Positions 25,035 through 34,119 of a stretch of DNA of 55,685 nucleotides are shown one piece after another. The first letter of the stretch is position 1; every line of letters begins with the position of its first letter. The translations under genes and the position numbers were made by a program. This stretch comes from a virus, in the IMG/VR virus record IMGVR_UViG_3300005264_000124, positions 1-55,685 of that record; one strand, 5' to 3'. Under the pieces are notes generated by a model. That model was not told the DNA's origin. It saw only the letters and a program-made list of their open reading frames with translations, and did no database searches.

Positions 25035-25914
25035 TGATAATAATGAATTAGAAATTGTTAGAATAATTAAAATATCAGATAATGAATATATTTTAGACAA
25101 TGGAAATAAGATGTCACAATCACAATTAGATACTGATTATGTAATGCTTAATGGAGATGGATTATTAAGTTTTAATATTGTACAACTTGGAAAAAATGAA
25201 AAATCTAAAGATGTAATTGTTACTCTTCATAGAAAAGATGATATTAAATTAAATAATAATATTCCTTATATGGCTTGTAGACAATGTATATATGATAGTT
25301 TTGCATCTGTAGGTCAAAAATTTTCAGATAATATTTATATGGGGTTATCAATGACACAAGATAATTGTCCAGAAAATGTACCATTCAATTCAATGTTAGC
25401 ATGTGATGGATTAATCTATTCAGAAGTTATTAAAATATATATGGATGATTCTTTAGATACTATATTAAGTTTAATTAATGTAGATAAATATGATGAAGTT
25501 TTAAATACTATGTTTAAACAAAATGAATTAATGGATAATAATGTATATGCATATGCATCATCATTAAAAGAGTTATTAGAAATGAATTATTTTATGTATG
25601 ATTTTAGACAATCATATAAAATAGAGTCAATGCCTATTGAAACATTATCATATGATAATGAGTCCAAAGAATTATATATAAAAGATAAAGAAATAATATC
25701 AGAAATTCTTAGAATTAAAATGTTTAGAACATATGTTATGGAGTTTAGTAAAGAAATAGATTTAGATGAAATTAAAAGATCATATGTATTAATAGCTACA
25801 GAAGATAATAAAGTATATATTATAGGATATGATAAAGGAAAATTTATCAATAATGATATAAAGAAAAATCTTTCTGAAAAACAAAGATTAGTTCAAAGTT
25901 TAAAATATAGATAA
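24988..25914 (+). CDS. unknown protein with cysteine motif, 308 aa
   Basis: A 308-residue protein of unrecognised family. The N-terminal 60 residues look like a small beta domain (QKLYRVNDNNELEIVRIIKI). CRQC near residue 93, plus further cysteines at about 120 and 132 (DNCPENV, LACDGL), could bind a metal. The C-terminal half is helical and acidic. Start at ATG 24988 after AAAGGGAGTTGT. Followed by a terminator. The zinc idea is only a pattern guess. Confidence 0.6.
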   Translation: MMQMDKNIGQKLYRVNDNNELEIVRIIKISDNEYILDNGNKMSQSQLDTDYVMLNGDGLLSFNIVQLGKNEKSKDVIVTLHRKDDIKLNNNIPYMACRQCIYDSFASVGQKFSDNIYMGLSMTQDNCPENVPFNSMLACDGLIYSEVIKIYMDDSLDTILSLINVDKYDEVLNTMFKQNELMDNNVYAYASSLKELLEMNYFMYDFRQSYKIESMPIETLSYDNESKELYIKDKEIISEILRIKMFRTYVMEFSKEIDLDEIKRSYVLIATEDNKVYIIGYDKGKFINNDIKKNLSEKQRLVQSLKYR

Positions 25915-25947
25915 TAGAATAGACTTTTGTCTATTCTATATTTTTTT
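25915..25947 (+). terminator. terminator of 24988 gene
   Basis: Stem TAGAATAGAC with GTCTATTCTA and a T-run. Confidence 0.85.
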
Positions 25948-25949
25948 AT

Positions 25950-25995
25950 AATTATATATTATATTAATGAAGATAAAGTAATTGTACTTTATTAT
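25950..25995 (+). promoter_or_regulatory. shared promoter/hairpin leader
   Basis: Core AATTATATATTATATTAATG, then ATAAAGTA-ATTG-TACTTTAT (8-bp stem), then ATATATTAAAAAGGAGG. Confidence 0.7.
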
Positions 25996-26022
25996 ATATT
26001 AAAAAGGAGGAGTTATGTAAAA

Positions 26023-26550
26023 ATGGAAGATAAAGCATTTATACAAAAATTATATTTCTTCGAAGCATTAAAAGAATTTTTATTAATATATGCCCATAGT
26101 AATATTGGTGGCGAAATAGAAATCAATATAGAAGAAGTTGCAAAATATTTAGAATCAGATAGATTCCTAATCCAAATAGGAATAAATAAATATACACGAG
26201 ATGAAATGTTTAAATTATTAGAAGAAGATTTATTAAGCGGTATGCCAGTATGGAAATTTTTAAAATTAACAGAATTTCAATATAAATATCTAAAAGAAGA
26301 ATTAGAAATATTATCGACAGATATTAAAGATAAACTAAAAGATGAATATTTATGTCCTACATGTATATTTTATGAAATTAGTAATACTAGTTTTGGAACT
26401 TTTAATAAATGTAAATCTTATGGTATACTAAAAGGTAAAGAAATAAAAAGAGGAATTACTAATTCAAGATTTAGAAATACATTAATTAGACGTGGAGGTA
26501 GTGATTTACCTGTAAAAGAATGCAAAGATTATATTAAGGGAGATGTATAA
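26023..26550 (+). CDS. unknown protein with four-cysteine zinc-site candidate, 175 aa
   Basis: Start chosen at ATG 26023 (MEDKAFIQKLYFFEALKEF), preceded by AAAAAGGAGGAGTTATGTAAAA; the longer frame to 25927 runs through the leader hairpin. The N-terminal 110 residues are helical and acidic. The C-terminal 60 hold C-P-T-C, later NKC and KEC, arranged like a small zinc ribbon, with basic residues between. Unknown family. First gene after a shared hairpin leader and overlapping the WG gene's alternative start, so the two are co-transcribed. Confidence 0.65.
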   Translation: MEDKAFIQKLYFFEALKEFLLIYAHSNIGGEIEINIEEVAKYLESDRFLIQIGINKYTRDEMFKLLEEDLLSGMPVWKFLKLTEFQYKYLKEELEILSTDIKDKLKDEYLCPTCIFYEISNTSFGTFNKCKSYGILKGKEIKRGITNSRFRNTLIRRGGSDLPVKECKDYIKGDV

Positions 26551-26551
26551 T

Positions 26552-27436
26552 ATGAAATTTATTAAAGAATTATTAATTAAATATTTTTATAAAAGCAAGA
26601 AAGATAAATATGTAAGTCAATATAATAATGGTATAGTTAAGTTAGACGATAAGTTCTTTCATATAGATAATAATGGTAAACCACTATATGAAGAAAGATA
26701 TGACTGGGTTTATACATTTTATAATGATATAGCTGTAGCTAGAATGGGTAATAAATGGTTTCATATAGGTTTAGATGGTAAACCATTATATGAAGAAAGA
26801 TATGATGAGATACATGACTATGAAGATGGTATAGCTGCTGCTAAATTAGATAATAAAATGTTCCACATAGGATTAAACGGTAAACCATTATATAAAGAAA
26901 GATATGATAGTGTATATAAATTTTATGATGATGTTACAATAGCTATATTAGATGGTAAATATTTTCATATAGATAAAAATGGTAAACCTATATATGAAGA
27001 AAGATATGATTGGGTAAGTGAATATGAAGATGGTATGGCTAAAGTTCAATTATATTATAAACAATTTCATATAGATAAAAATGGTAAACCATTATATGAA
27101 GAAAGATATGATTATATTTATGATTACAAATATGGTATATCTAAAGTTAGATTAGATGGTAAATATTTTCATATAGGTCTTGATGGTAAGCCTTTATATG
27201 AAGAAAGATATGATTGGACAAATGATTATATCTATGGTGCTGCTATTGTTAGATTAGGTAATAAGTATTTTCATATAGACCTTAAAGGTAAACCATTATA
27301 TAAAGAGAAATATGATGATATACGTATAGAAAGTGACGAATTAACAATAGCTAGAATAGGTGGAAAATTTGTTGAAATAGATATCAAATATAGATCAATT
27401 GCAGAAATAGAAATGGATAATGAAAAAGATTTTTAA
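26552..27436 (+). CDS. WG-repeat protein, 8 units
   Basis: The largest WG-repeat gene here: about 294 residues with eight units (for example KFFHIDNNGKPLYEERYDW). Start placed at ATG 26552, eight bases after AAGGGAG; an ATG at 26543 overlaps that site. A 20-residue Lys/Tyr/Phe-rich N-terminus (MKFIKELLIKYFYKSKKDKY) precedes the repeats; it is not a clear signal peptide. It ends with a divergent module. It follows the four-cysteine protein in the same transcript. Function unknown. Confidence 0.8.
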   Translation: MKFIKELLIKYFYKSKKDKYVSQYNNGIVKLDDKFFHIDNNGKPLYEERYDWVYTFYNDIAVARMGNKWFHIGLDGKPLYEERYDEIHDYEDGIAAAKLDNKMFHIGLNGKPLYKERYDSVYKFYDDVTIAILDGKYFHIDKNGKPIYEERYDWVSEYEDGMAKVQLYYKQFHIDKNGKPLYEERYDYIYDYKYGISKVRLDGKYFHIGLDGKPLYEERYDWTNDYIYGAAIVRLGNKYFHIDLKGKPLYKEKYDDIRIESDELTIARIGGKFVEIDIKYRSIAEIEMDNEKDF

Positions 27437-27450
27437 GGAGATGATTACAA

Positions 27451-27810
27451 TTGAAAATCATTATTGTAAATAAAGCTTTAGAAGATGATATTTTAGAATT
27501 AGCTGAAATATATAATACTTATAGACCAATATTATTCCAAACAACTCATTATAGTAATATTAATGAATTAAAGGAATTTTTAGAAAAACATGGACATAAC
27601 TTATTAATTAAAGATGAGTGTAATATAACATCTTTTTCTATAGATAGATTAATGGAATATTTAAAAGTAGAAAATTCTAAAAATAAATATAATATCCCAT
27701 TATATAATGAAGATAAGTACATACAAAATGTCGATATAGATGAATCCGCATTCGGAGATTACTATACAGATGATTATGGGTATCTATGGGAAAAATTAAA
27801 TAAGTTTTAA
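27451..27810 (+). CDS. unknown acidic protein, 119 aa
   Basis: TTG start after AAGGAGATGATTACAA, 15 bases after the WG gene. The 119-residue product is acidic, helical in the first 70 residues and ends in an Asp/Tyr-rich tail (GDYYTDDYGYLWEKLNKF). No known motif; unknown function. Probably the last gene of the operon starting at 26023. Confidence 0.6.
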   Translation: MKIIIVNKALEDDILELAEIYNTYRPILFQTTHYSNINELKEFLEKHGHNLLIKDECNITSFSIDRLMEYLKVENSKNKYNIPLYNEDKYIQNVDIDESAFGDYYTDDYGYLWEKLNKF

Positions 27811-27821
27811 TATCTAAATTA

Positions 27822-27897
27822 ATTATATATTATTATTATGATAGTAAAGAGATTATAAAAAAATAGTCTCTATAACTATAAAGTAAATCATAGTGAA
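27822..27897 (+). promoter_or_regulatory. leader with core and two hairpins (divergent form)
   Basis: TTAATTATATATTATTATTATG resembles the shared core in position and sequence (differing near its end). It is followed by AGAGATTAT/ATAGTCTCT (one G-U pair, A-rich loop) and then ACTAT/ATAGT. It precedes the 27923 gene. Confidence 0.5.
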
Positions 27898-27922
27898 ACA
27901 TTATTTTAAGGAGGAATTCAAA

Positions 27923-28639
27923 ATGAGTAATAACAGAAGTAATGAAAACAAAGGTAAAAGAGAAAAAACAAGTTTAACATTAGAAGAGCCATTAGTATTT
28001 GGTGATACTTATGAAACTAAGATAACTACATTACGTAAATTATCTAAAACAATTGCAGGTTTATTTGACGGTGCATTCCAAGATTTTGTAGGATGTAATA
28101 TTGTACCTGAGGTTAATACTGGACAATTGAAATTAGCATTATTCTTTAAGGATAATGGTGGTAATGATATTATTCCATTAGATCATATTCAAAATAATAA
28201 TAGAGGTGTTAGACCTTCTATTGCTAATAGAATTTCATCATTTAATGCACGTAATAGAAATAAGACTTTAGAATTAAGTCAAGATTTAAAAGATGTTTTA
28301 TCTGACTTTATTCCTACAGGTAGAAAAAACAATGTTAACTGGAATCAACATGTTACAGAAGTAACTACACAAAGTACTATAGGATATACTATTTATATCC
28401 AAGTTACTGGATTTGACATTAATAGAATTCTTAAAGTTCTATATGGTGGTCAAGATGAAGATGGTTCTAGAATTGATTACAACATCCAAGTTCTTAGACC
28501 AATTGGACAAATTAATTATTCAGCTAATCAAGATTATTTAGTATCAATTTTGAAAGTAAATAATAAAGCTGTTGAAGAGTTAACAAAAGATGTTGGCATG
28601 ATGCCTTCTGTTGGTGACATTCCAATGGTAAGAGCTTAA
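27923..28639 (+). CDS. unknown protein, 238 aa, monocistronic
   Basis: Start at ATG 27923 (MSNNRSNENKGKREKTSL) after TTAAGGAGGAATTCAAA; the upstream in-frame ATG at 27893 is within the leader hairpin. A basic, Asn-rich N-terminus is followed by a beta-rich region and short basic helix (SIANRISSFNARNRNKTL). No signature I can name. It has an elaborate leader, a very strong binding site and its own terminator, suggesting high and separately controlled expression, as for a DNA-binding or virion protein. That is inference. Confidence 0.65.
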   Translation: MSNNRSNENKGKREKTSLTLEEPLVFGDTYETKITTLRKLSKTIAGLFDGAFQDFVGCNIVPEVNTGQLKLALFFKDNGGNDIIPLDHIQNNNRGVRPSIANRISSFNARNRNKTLELSQDLKDVLSDFIPTGRKNNVNWNQHVTEVTTQSTIGYTIYIQVTGFDINRILKVLYGGQDEDGSRIDYNIQVLRPIGQINYSANQDYLVSILKVNNKAVEELTKDVGMMPSVGDIPMVRA

Positions 28640-28654
28640 TAAATAATATAATTG

Positions 28655-28688
28655 AATATAGATACGGTTACTCGTATCTATATTTTTT
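28655..28688 (+). terminator. terminator of 27923 gene
   Basis: 12-bp stem AATATAGATACG with CGTATCTATATT and a T-run. Confidence 0.85.
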
Positions 28689-28702
28689 TGAGGAGGAATT
28701 AT

Positions 28703-29035
28703 ATGAAAGCATTTAAATATACAATACATGATGAATTTGATAAAGTATTTGACGAGAAAGGAAATACATTTCTTTCAATAAGAAAATTATCATGGGGTGA
28801 TAAAACAGATTGGAAATATGATATTCGCAAATGGATGATTAATAAAGAAGGAGAAGAAATTCCTAACAAAGGATTCTCTATATTAACTGAGCATGGAATG
28901 GATAACTTAACTGAGACATTAATTAAAGAAGGATTTGGTGACACTTTAGAATTAAAAAGTCTTTTAGAAGAAAGAAAAGATTTCGATGATGAAGAAGATA
29001 CTATGTATGATCCTAATGATTTTATAGCCAGTTGA
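28703..29035 (+). CDS. unknown protein, 110 aa
   Basis: Start at ATG 28703 (MKAFKYTIHDEFDKVF), with TGAGGAGGAATTAT upstream; the longer frame runs back through the terminator. A 110-residue acidic protein with a Trp-containing middle (KLSWGDKTDWKYDIRKWMI) and an acidic C-terminus. TGA stop, unusual here. Unknown family. The FEN-like gene follows 39 bases later. Confidence 0.65.
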   Translation: MKAFKYTIHDEFDKVFDEKGNTFLSIRKLSWGDKTDWKYDIRKWMINKEGEEIPNKGFSILTEHGMDNLTETLIKEGFGDTLELKSLLEERKDFDDEEDTMYDPNDFIAS

Positions 29036-29074
29036 GGCACTGAACTATAATAAGTTTATTATAAAGGAGTCAAT

Positions 29075-30145
29075 ATGCAACCAACAAATTTTCCAGTAGC
29101 AAGATTTATAGATTCTTTTAATATAAAATATAATATATTAAAAGATATAACTGATAAAAAATTTAGTAATCCTTTATATGCAAATAATAGTGAAGTTATA
29201 AATTTATATATAGATTTAAATTCAATGCTTAAACCTATATATCATACTTGTAAAGGACAAAATATAGAAGATTATTCTGGCATAACAGCATCTTTGATAA
29301 ATGTATGCTCTCATTATAGACGATTTTATCTTACACGATATGGTGTATATACTAGAATATTTATAATTAATTCTAAGAATAATCATTATTTAAATAGACA
29401 ATTAGTGTATGATTATAATAAATCATTGCAAGATGCAATTAATGCTAATGATATTGCAAAAGATTTAATAGAGCATAATATGAAACTATTAAATATATTA
29501 GTACCATATTTACCAAATATATTTTTAATAGATACTACATTTGAAACAGGTGTAATGATATATGATATAATGAGTCGTAATGATGTAATGAATGAAAAAA
29601 CTCATATAATACTGACTAAAGATACTTATAATTATCAGCTTTGCAGTATGAAACCTAATACGTATATATTGCGTAAGAGAAATTCTGACATTGCTGAGTA
29701 TATATCTTCAGATACTCTTATGAATGTATATTTAAAAGAGAAAGGTACAAAAGTAAGAACAGATATCATATCATCAGAATTATATACTGTATTATTAGCA
29801 ATGAGTTCTGTGCATCAACGTAATATTAAATCGGCTATAAATATTTCAAAGTCTATAAAAGCTTTAGAAAGAGCTATAAAAGATCATAGATTAATAAATA
29901 AATATAATAGTGATATTTCATATTTATGGAAATCCATATTATTATATGGTAATATTAAAGCAGATGCAGGAACTTTAACTTCTAGATTTAAAGCAATAGA
30001 TATAATGTTTCAACATAATATATTTATGCAATCTTCAGAGCATGATTATTCTGATAGACTAATTAATTTAAATGATCCTAATGGAGTGAGAGAAATTAAT
30101 AATAAATATTTTGCAAAAAATCCATTAGATTTAAATAATTTATAA
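29075..30145 (+). CDS. FEN/PIN-like nuclease candidate
   Basis: A 356-residue protein. NLYIDLNSMLKPIYH near residue 45 resembles the first metal-binding motif of flap-endonuclease/PIN-fold exonucleases (L-x-D-x-N-S-L). A hydrophobic strand (YTRIFIINS) and an acidic helix (TTFETGVMIYDIM), then THIILTKDTYNYQL, match the later strand motif ending in T-x-D. The C-terminal third is helical and basic. Such enzymes trim 5' flaps or RNA primers during replication, which suits the window. Several acidic residues expected of FEN enzymes are not obvious, so the call is tentative. Binding site ATAAAGGAGTCAAT. Confidence 0.4.
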   Translation: MQPTNFPVARFIDSFNIKYNILKDITDKKFSNPLYANNSEVINLYIDLNSMLKPIYHTCKGQNIEDYSGITASLINVCSHYRRFYLTRYGVYTRIFIINSKNNHYLNRQLVYDYNKSLQDAINANDIAKDLIEHNMKLLNILVPYLPNIFLIDTTFETGVMIYDIMSRNDVMNEKTHIILTKDTYNYQLCSMKPNTYILRKRNSDIAEYISSDTLMNVYLKEKGTKVRTDIISSELYTVLLAMSSVHQRNIKSAINISKSIKALERAIKDHRLINKYNSDISYLWKSILLYGNIKADAGTLTSRFKAIDIMFQHNIFMQSSEHDYSDRLINLNDPNGVREINNKYFAKNPLDLNNL

Positions 30146-30176
30146 AAAGATATCTTTATGATATCTTTTTTTTATT
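30144..30176 (+). terminator. terminator of FEN-like gene
   Basis: Stem AAAAGATATC with GATATCTTTT, followed by T's. Confidence 0.8.
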
Positions 30177-30209
30177 TAAACATTATATTAAATATAGGAG
30201 GTATCAAAA

Positions 30210-31400
30210 ATGATTAGTAATACATACAGATATACAATATCCATGAATTGGGTTAATGGGGAAGAAACCATTCCTATACAACAGAATAGAATATCATCAT
30301 TAGTAATAGACTATGACTATGAGCGTGCTAATATGCCAGTGATGATGATAACAATGAAATTATCAAGAAATTTTATAGATAAAATAATATTAAATAAAGT
30401 TAAATCTAAATTTTTTGTATCGATAGATAAATTTAAAGAAGACAATATAGATTTTAAGAAAAAATATATTAGAGGAGAGTTTATTTATTTCATTTCAAAA
30501 GATATAAATTATTCTAAAAATATAGATTATACAACATCGACTAATGTAGATTCGACAGAAGAAGATAAAGCGTATAAAGTTACTATAGGATTATTTAATA
30601 TAGAATTTATAAATTCTAATAAACAAACGATTAATGCTATATATAAAGATGCTACTAGGAGTGAAATAATTCTTTTAAATACTCGTCATGCGAATTTAAT
30701 AATGGAGCCATTTAGTAATGATATAAGATATGATGAAATATTAATTCCACCAGTGAATAGTATTTCACAATTACTTAAATATTTAAATAATATTAATTCT
30801 TTATATGACACACCATATAGATATTTTATAGATTTTGATGAAAATATATATTTAATGAGTTCTAAAGGAAATCCCATTGCTACAAATACAGATAATAATA
30901 CTGATGTAAATATACGTATAAAAGATCCTAGATATTTAGATTCTAAGGTTCAAGGTATAATTTATGATGAATCTGCAAATAGTCATATATTAGATGTATC
31001 TGCAGAGAATACTAAAGTTAAAATAAATAATGCTCAAGATAAATTATATAATCGAATTATTACTATAGATGGCAATGGTAATACACAAAGAATTGATTTA
31101 GATATAAATAGAGATCCAGCTATAAAAGATTTAGATTTATTTATAAAAATAAATAATCTTAATGCTAATGCTATAAATATAATAAAAAAAGAAAGTGAAA
31201 AATCATCTATAAATGTATTAATAAATAAATCTAATATTGATAGTTCTGCATTTACTATGAATAAAAGATATTATATAAATCATTTTGATAGTTATAAAAA
31301 TCTGAATGGTAATTATATAATAAATGATAAAAAAGAGATATTCGTATTAAATGGTGATTCATTCAAAATAAATATAGTATGCAATTTTTATAAGATATAA
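30210..31400 (+). CDS. tail hub-like protein candidate (gp27/gpD type)
   Basis: A 396-residue beta-rich protein. Its middle (PPVNSISQLLKYLNNINSLY, then YRYFIDFDENIYLMSSKG) follows the pattern of baseplate hub and late-control D proteins, where a helix is followed by a strand pair reading out a loop. N-terminal half consists of alternating strands, and the C-terminal part ends in a short beta domain. A hub protein would sit at the tail centre under the tube. No enzymatic motif. Strong site TATAGGAGGTATCAAAA, single gene between terminators. The hub call is from pattern only. Confidence 0.45.
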   Translation: MISNTYRYTISMNWVNGEETIPIQQNRISSLVIDYDYERANMPVMMITMKLSRNFIDKIILNKVKSKFFVSIDKFKEDNIDFKKKYIRGEFIYFISKDINYSKNIDYTTSTNVDSTEEDKAYKVTIGLFNIEFINSNKQTINAIYKDATRSEIILLNTRHANLIMEPFSNDIRYDEILIPPVNSISQLLKYLNNINSLYDTPYRYFIDFDENIYLMSSKGNPIATNTDNNTDVNIRIKDPRYLDSKVQGIIYDESANSHILDVSAENTKVKINNAQDKLYNRIITIDGNGNTQRIDLDINRDPAIKDLDLFIKINNLNANAINIIKKESEKSSINVLINKSNIDSSAFTMNKRYYINHFDSYKNLNGNYIINDKKEIFVLNGDSFKINIVCNFYKI

Positions 31401-31434
31401 AGCTATACCCTTAATACGGGTATAGCTTCTTTTA
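31400..31434 (+). terminator. terminator of hub-like gene
   Basis: 11-bp stem AAGCTATACCC with GGGTATAGCTT and T-rich tail. Confidence 0.85.
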
Positions 31435-31442
31435 TTGTATTT

Positions 31443-31505
31443 GTAATACTTCTTATATCTGGTTATATATTATAATAATGAAAGAATAATATATTGTATA
31501 TTATT
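31443..31505 (+). promoter_or_regulatory. shared promoter/hairpin leader
   Basis: GTAATACTTCTTATAT, core GGTTATATATTATAATAATG, then AATAATATA-TTG-TATATTATT (31485-31505), before a WG gene. Confidence 0.7.
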
Positions 31506-31531
31506 TATATATTTTAAAGGAGTTGAGATAA

Positions 31532-31867
31532 ATGAAAAAGAGTATTTATGAAACATTAAGAAGTGTATATGATGAGGTAAATATGTTTAATGATGGTATA
31601 GGTATTGCTACATTAGATGGTAAACAATTTCATATAAATTCTAATGGTAAACCATTATATGAAGAACGTTATGATAAAGTATGGGAATTCAATAATGGAA
31701 TAACTATGGCTAGATTAGATAACAAAGAATTCCATATAGGTTTAGATGGTAAACCTATTTATGAACAAAGATTTGATACAGCTCTACGTTTTAAATATGG
31801 TAAAGCTAGTGTTATTTTAGACCATGAATGTTTTTATATAGACATCAATGGTAATAAGATAGTATAA
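31532..31867 (+). CDS. WG-repeat protein, 3 units
   Basis: A 111-residue WG-repeat protein of three units (for example KEFHIGLDGKPIYEQRFDT). The third unit is divergent (HECFYIDINGNKIV). Binding site TTTAAAGGAGTTGAGATAA. It has its own shared hairpin leader, and another leader copy begins 10 bases after its stop. No terminator is apparent between, so transcription may continue into the 31972 gene. Function unknown. Confidence 0.8.
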   Translation: MKKSIYETLRSVYDEVNMFNDGIGIATLDGKQFHINSNGKPLYEERYDKVWEFNNGITMARLDNKEFHIGLDGKPIYEQRFDTALRFKYGKASVILDHECFYIDINGNKIV

Positions 31868-31877
31868 TTAATAATTT

Positions 31878-31922
31878 AATTATATATTATAATAATGAAA
31901 GAGTAATATATTGTATATTACT
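31878..31922 (+). promoter_or_regulatory. shared promoter/hairpin leader with compensated stem
   Basis: Core AATTATATATTATAATAATG, then AGTAATATA-TTG-TATATTACT. Compared with the sister copies, an A-T pair has become G-C with both sides changed. Confidence 0.7.
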
Positions 31923-31930
31923 TTATATTT

Positions 31931-31955
31931 AAACTAGTATTTAAGTATGATGCTA
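31931..31955 (+). repeat. 25-bp leader extension shared with 55495-55519
   Basis: AAACTAGTATTTAAGTATGA followed by TGCTA occurs at both sites, between the shared hairpin and the ribosome binding site. Here CTAGTA can pair with TGCTAG (one G-U). Confidence 0.65.
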
Positions 31956-31971
31956 GTGAAGGAGGAGACAT

Positions 31972-32877
31972 ATGATAGCATTAAGACAAATCGCAAACCA
32001 AGTAAAAGATAACGCCAATGCAGCAAAGGCAACTAAATTAAGAATAGTTTATTCAAATAATGATTTTGATAAAATCAAAAAGGATAAAACTGATGAAGTA
32101 GTTCAATCTAGTAAAGAAAGAAAAAATGTTAAGTTCAAAGATAGTACTATTAAATTTAAACTAGATAAGATCAATCCATTAATCTTAAATAATTTAGATT
32201 TACTTAAAACTATTGTAGATAATAAGGCATCACGTAACGATATGGAATTAATAGTTGCAGATGCCTTTGATGAAAAGTTTATTAAAAGATTAGAAGAAAA
32301 GCTTCCAAAGTTAACTGCAATGTTAAGTAGTGGAGATGATAGAGAAGATCTCTTTAATAAAAAGAATATGAAAAAATATTTAAATGATATTAATAAAACT
32401 ATTAAGTATTCTTTTAATTCAGAAACATTTGGAATATTAGAAGAATTATTAAATAAGTTTACTAGAGTTATTAGTGATATCAAAAAATTAGATACTGGAA
32501 AAACATCAACTAAGTCTACAAAGAAAGTTCATCCAAAAGATAAGATAATATCAGATCCATTAGAAATTTCTGAATTATTTAAAAAATCTGGACTTGCTGT
32601 AGGTCTTAATATAATACCAATTGAAAACTATAATGAATTAGTATTTATGAATGTACAGAATATTAAAACACATATAGAATACAATATTGCTATTGATAGA
32701 GCTGGAGAATTTAAAAATAAAAATCCAAAGATGATATTACTACAGCCTACTCCTTTTGATGCTAATGGTAATATGCTAGATATGCTTAGTATTAAATTAA
32801 CAAAAGAAAGTTTATTAACATTTGCTAAGTCTATAGTAACAGGCAATACAAGATTAGTAGATCCATATTTAATTTAA
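31972..32877 (+). CDS. unknown charged protein, 301 aa
   Basis: A 301-residue Lys/Asp-rich protein. Residues about 60-155 are helical; a Lys/Thr/Ser linker (KKLDTGKTSTKSTKKVHPKD, about 175-194) leads to a mixed C-terminal domain. No recognisable motif, signal or membrane segment. Two-domain layout with a basic linker could suit a DNA-associated or structural protein, but no function is claimed. Strong site GAAGGAGGAGACAT; shared leader upstream; terminator follows. Confidence 0.65.
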   Translation: MIALRQIANQVKDNANAAKATKLRIVYSNNDFDKIKKDKTDEVVQSSKERKNVKFKDSTIKFKLDKINPLILNNLDLLKTIVDNKASRNDMELIVADAFDEKFIKRLEEKLPKLTAMLSSGDDREDLFNKKNMKKYLNDINKTIKYSFNSETFGILEELLNKFTRVISDIKKLDTGKTSTKSTKKVHPKDKIISDPLEISELFKKSGLAVGLNIIPIENYNELVFMNVQNIKTHIEYNIAIDRAGEFKNKNPKMILLQPTPFDANGNMLDMLSIKLTKESLLTFAKSIVTGNTRLVDPYLI

Positions 32878-32883
32878 TAAAAA

Positions 32884-32912
32884 TAGAGAGAATAAATTTC
32901 TCTCTTTTTTTT
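32884..32912 (+). terminator. terminator of 31972 gene
   Basis: AGAGAGAA with TTCTCTCT and a run of T. Confidence 0.75.
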
Positions 32913-32968
32913 GAAAATAATAACTTCATAAACATATAATTAATAAGTATATTAGGAGAGGCGGTATT

Positions 32969-33724
32969 ATGTATAACCCTATACAAATTATAGATTATGA
33001 TAAACTAAGTGATGATTTATATTTTCTTGGAAAATACACATCTCTTAAATTTAATGTGATATTAAATTCTAAAAATAGTGATAAGACTAGACGTAATTAT
33101 CATCAAGAATTCAGTTATAATTCTAATAAATATATTGATGTAAAAAAATTACATTCTTTAAAACGTCAATATAGATTTTATTATAGTATAGAATCAAATA
33201 TGGATAATGAAAAAATATTCATTATGATACATCCTGAGAATATGAGACAAGTTATTAATAAACTTAATAAAGTATTCGAATGGTTTGAGTCAGATAAATT
33301 TAAAAATCTATTTGCATTAGATAAAGATAAACTAATAAGATTAGATAGACCTGAACCTGTTATAATTGAAAGATTAGCTATGGATATGAAAATAGCATTT
33401 GAACCTATTGTTATAGAGTATGAGAATAGTATGTATGAAGGTGTTCGTATGTATCTTAACAGTAAAAATTCATATGTCGATTTACCAGTACAAAAATTAT
33501 CTGGACTATTATATATATTAGAAAATACTAATATGGTTAATGCTGCTCAATCTATGATTACATATAATGGTAGACCTGCATTAGGAGAAAATAGTTATGA
33601 TATAAATTCTGGTAAACATCAGAATAATAATCAAGAAGATATGTCCAGAGTATCTACAGGAAAGAAACGTCAGATACCAGGAACTTACAATAAAAAAAGA
33701 TCTATATTTGATAATATAGATTAA
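32969..33724 (+). CDS. unknown protein with disordered C-terminus, 251 aa
   Basis: A 251-residue protein. The first 200 residues form a mixed fold with basic patches (KTRRNYHQEF, KLHSLKRQYRFYY). The last 50 are Asn/Gly/Lys-rich and probably disordered, ending KKRSIFDNID. This shape, folded core plus flexible tail, recalls single-strand DNA-binding or recombination partners in phages, but I recognise no family. Binding site TTAGGAGAGGCGGTATT. Co-transcribed with the 95-residue gene 22 bases downstream. Confidence 0.6.
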   Translation: MYNPIQIIDYDKLSDDLYFLGKYTSLKFNVILNSKNSDKTRRNYHQEFSYNSNKYIDVKKLHSLKRQYRFYYSIESNMDNEKIFIMIHPENMRQVINKLNKVFEWFESDKFKNLFALDKDKLIRLDRPEPVIIERLAMDMKIAFEPIVIEYENSMYEGVRMYLNSKNSYVDLPVQKLSGLLYILENTNMVNAAQSMITYNGRPALGENSYDINSGKHQNNNQEDMSRVSTGKKRQIPGTYNKKRSIFDNID

Positions 33725-33746
33725 ATATTATAAAGGAGAATAAATT

Positions 33747-34034
33747 ATGAGTATAAGATTAGTAAAAAAAGAATTTGGTCCATTAGTAAATTTGGTAAAT
33801 ATTCGTATAGCTAAAAACAATATAGAAGCAGTAGTATTTCCTACATCTAGATATATATATACATTAATAGATACATACATTAAAGATAATAATATTGATG
33901 TAGTATTGTTAGCAGCATTTACAACTAACAATACAGTAAAAAATATGTCATGTGTAATACTAAATAAAAAAGATATGACATTTGTAGATACATCTATTCC
34001 ACAAATTGCTATACTAAATAAAATTAAGATTTAA
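33747..34034 (+). CDS. unknown protein, 95 aa
   Basis: A 95-residue protein of alternating hydrophobic strands (VLLAAFTTNNTVK, SCVILNKKDMTFV). Unknown family, no motifs. Binding site ATAAAGGAGAATAAATT. A terminator overlaps its end and the shared leader for the RNA polymerase gene follows. Confidence 0.65.
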   Translation: MSIRLVKKEFGPLVNLVNIRIAKNNIEAVVFPTSRYIYTLIDTYIKDNNIDVVLLAAFTTNNTVKNMSCVILNKKDMTFVDTSIPQIAILNKIKI

Positions 34035-34051
34035 AATCTTAATTTTTTTAT
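34024..34051 (+). terminator. terminator overlapping the 33747 gene end
   Basis: TTAAGAT with ATCTTAA and seven T's. Confidence 0.7.
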
Positions 34052-34052
34052 T

Positions 34053-34096
34053 AATTATATATTATATTAATGGAGATAAAGTAATTGTACTTTATC
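34053..34096 (+). promoter_or_regulatory. shared promoter/hairpin leader before RNAP gene
   Basis: Core AATTATATATTATATTAATG, then GATAAAGTA-ATTG-TACTTTATC (9-bp perfect stem, 34075-34096). Confidence 0.7.
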
Positions 34097-34119
34097 ATAT
34101 ATTAAAAAGGAGTGATTAG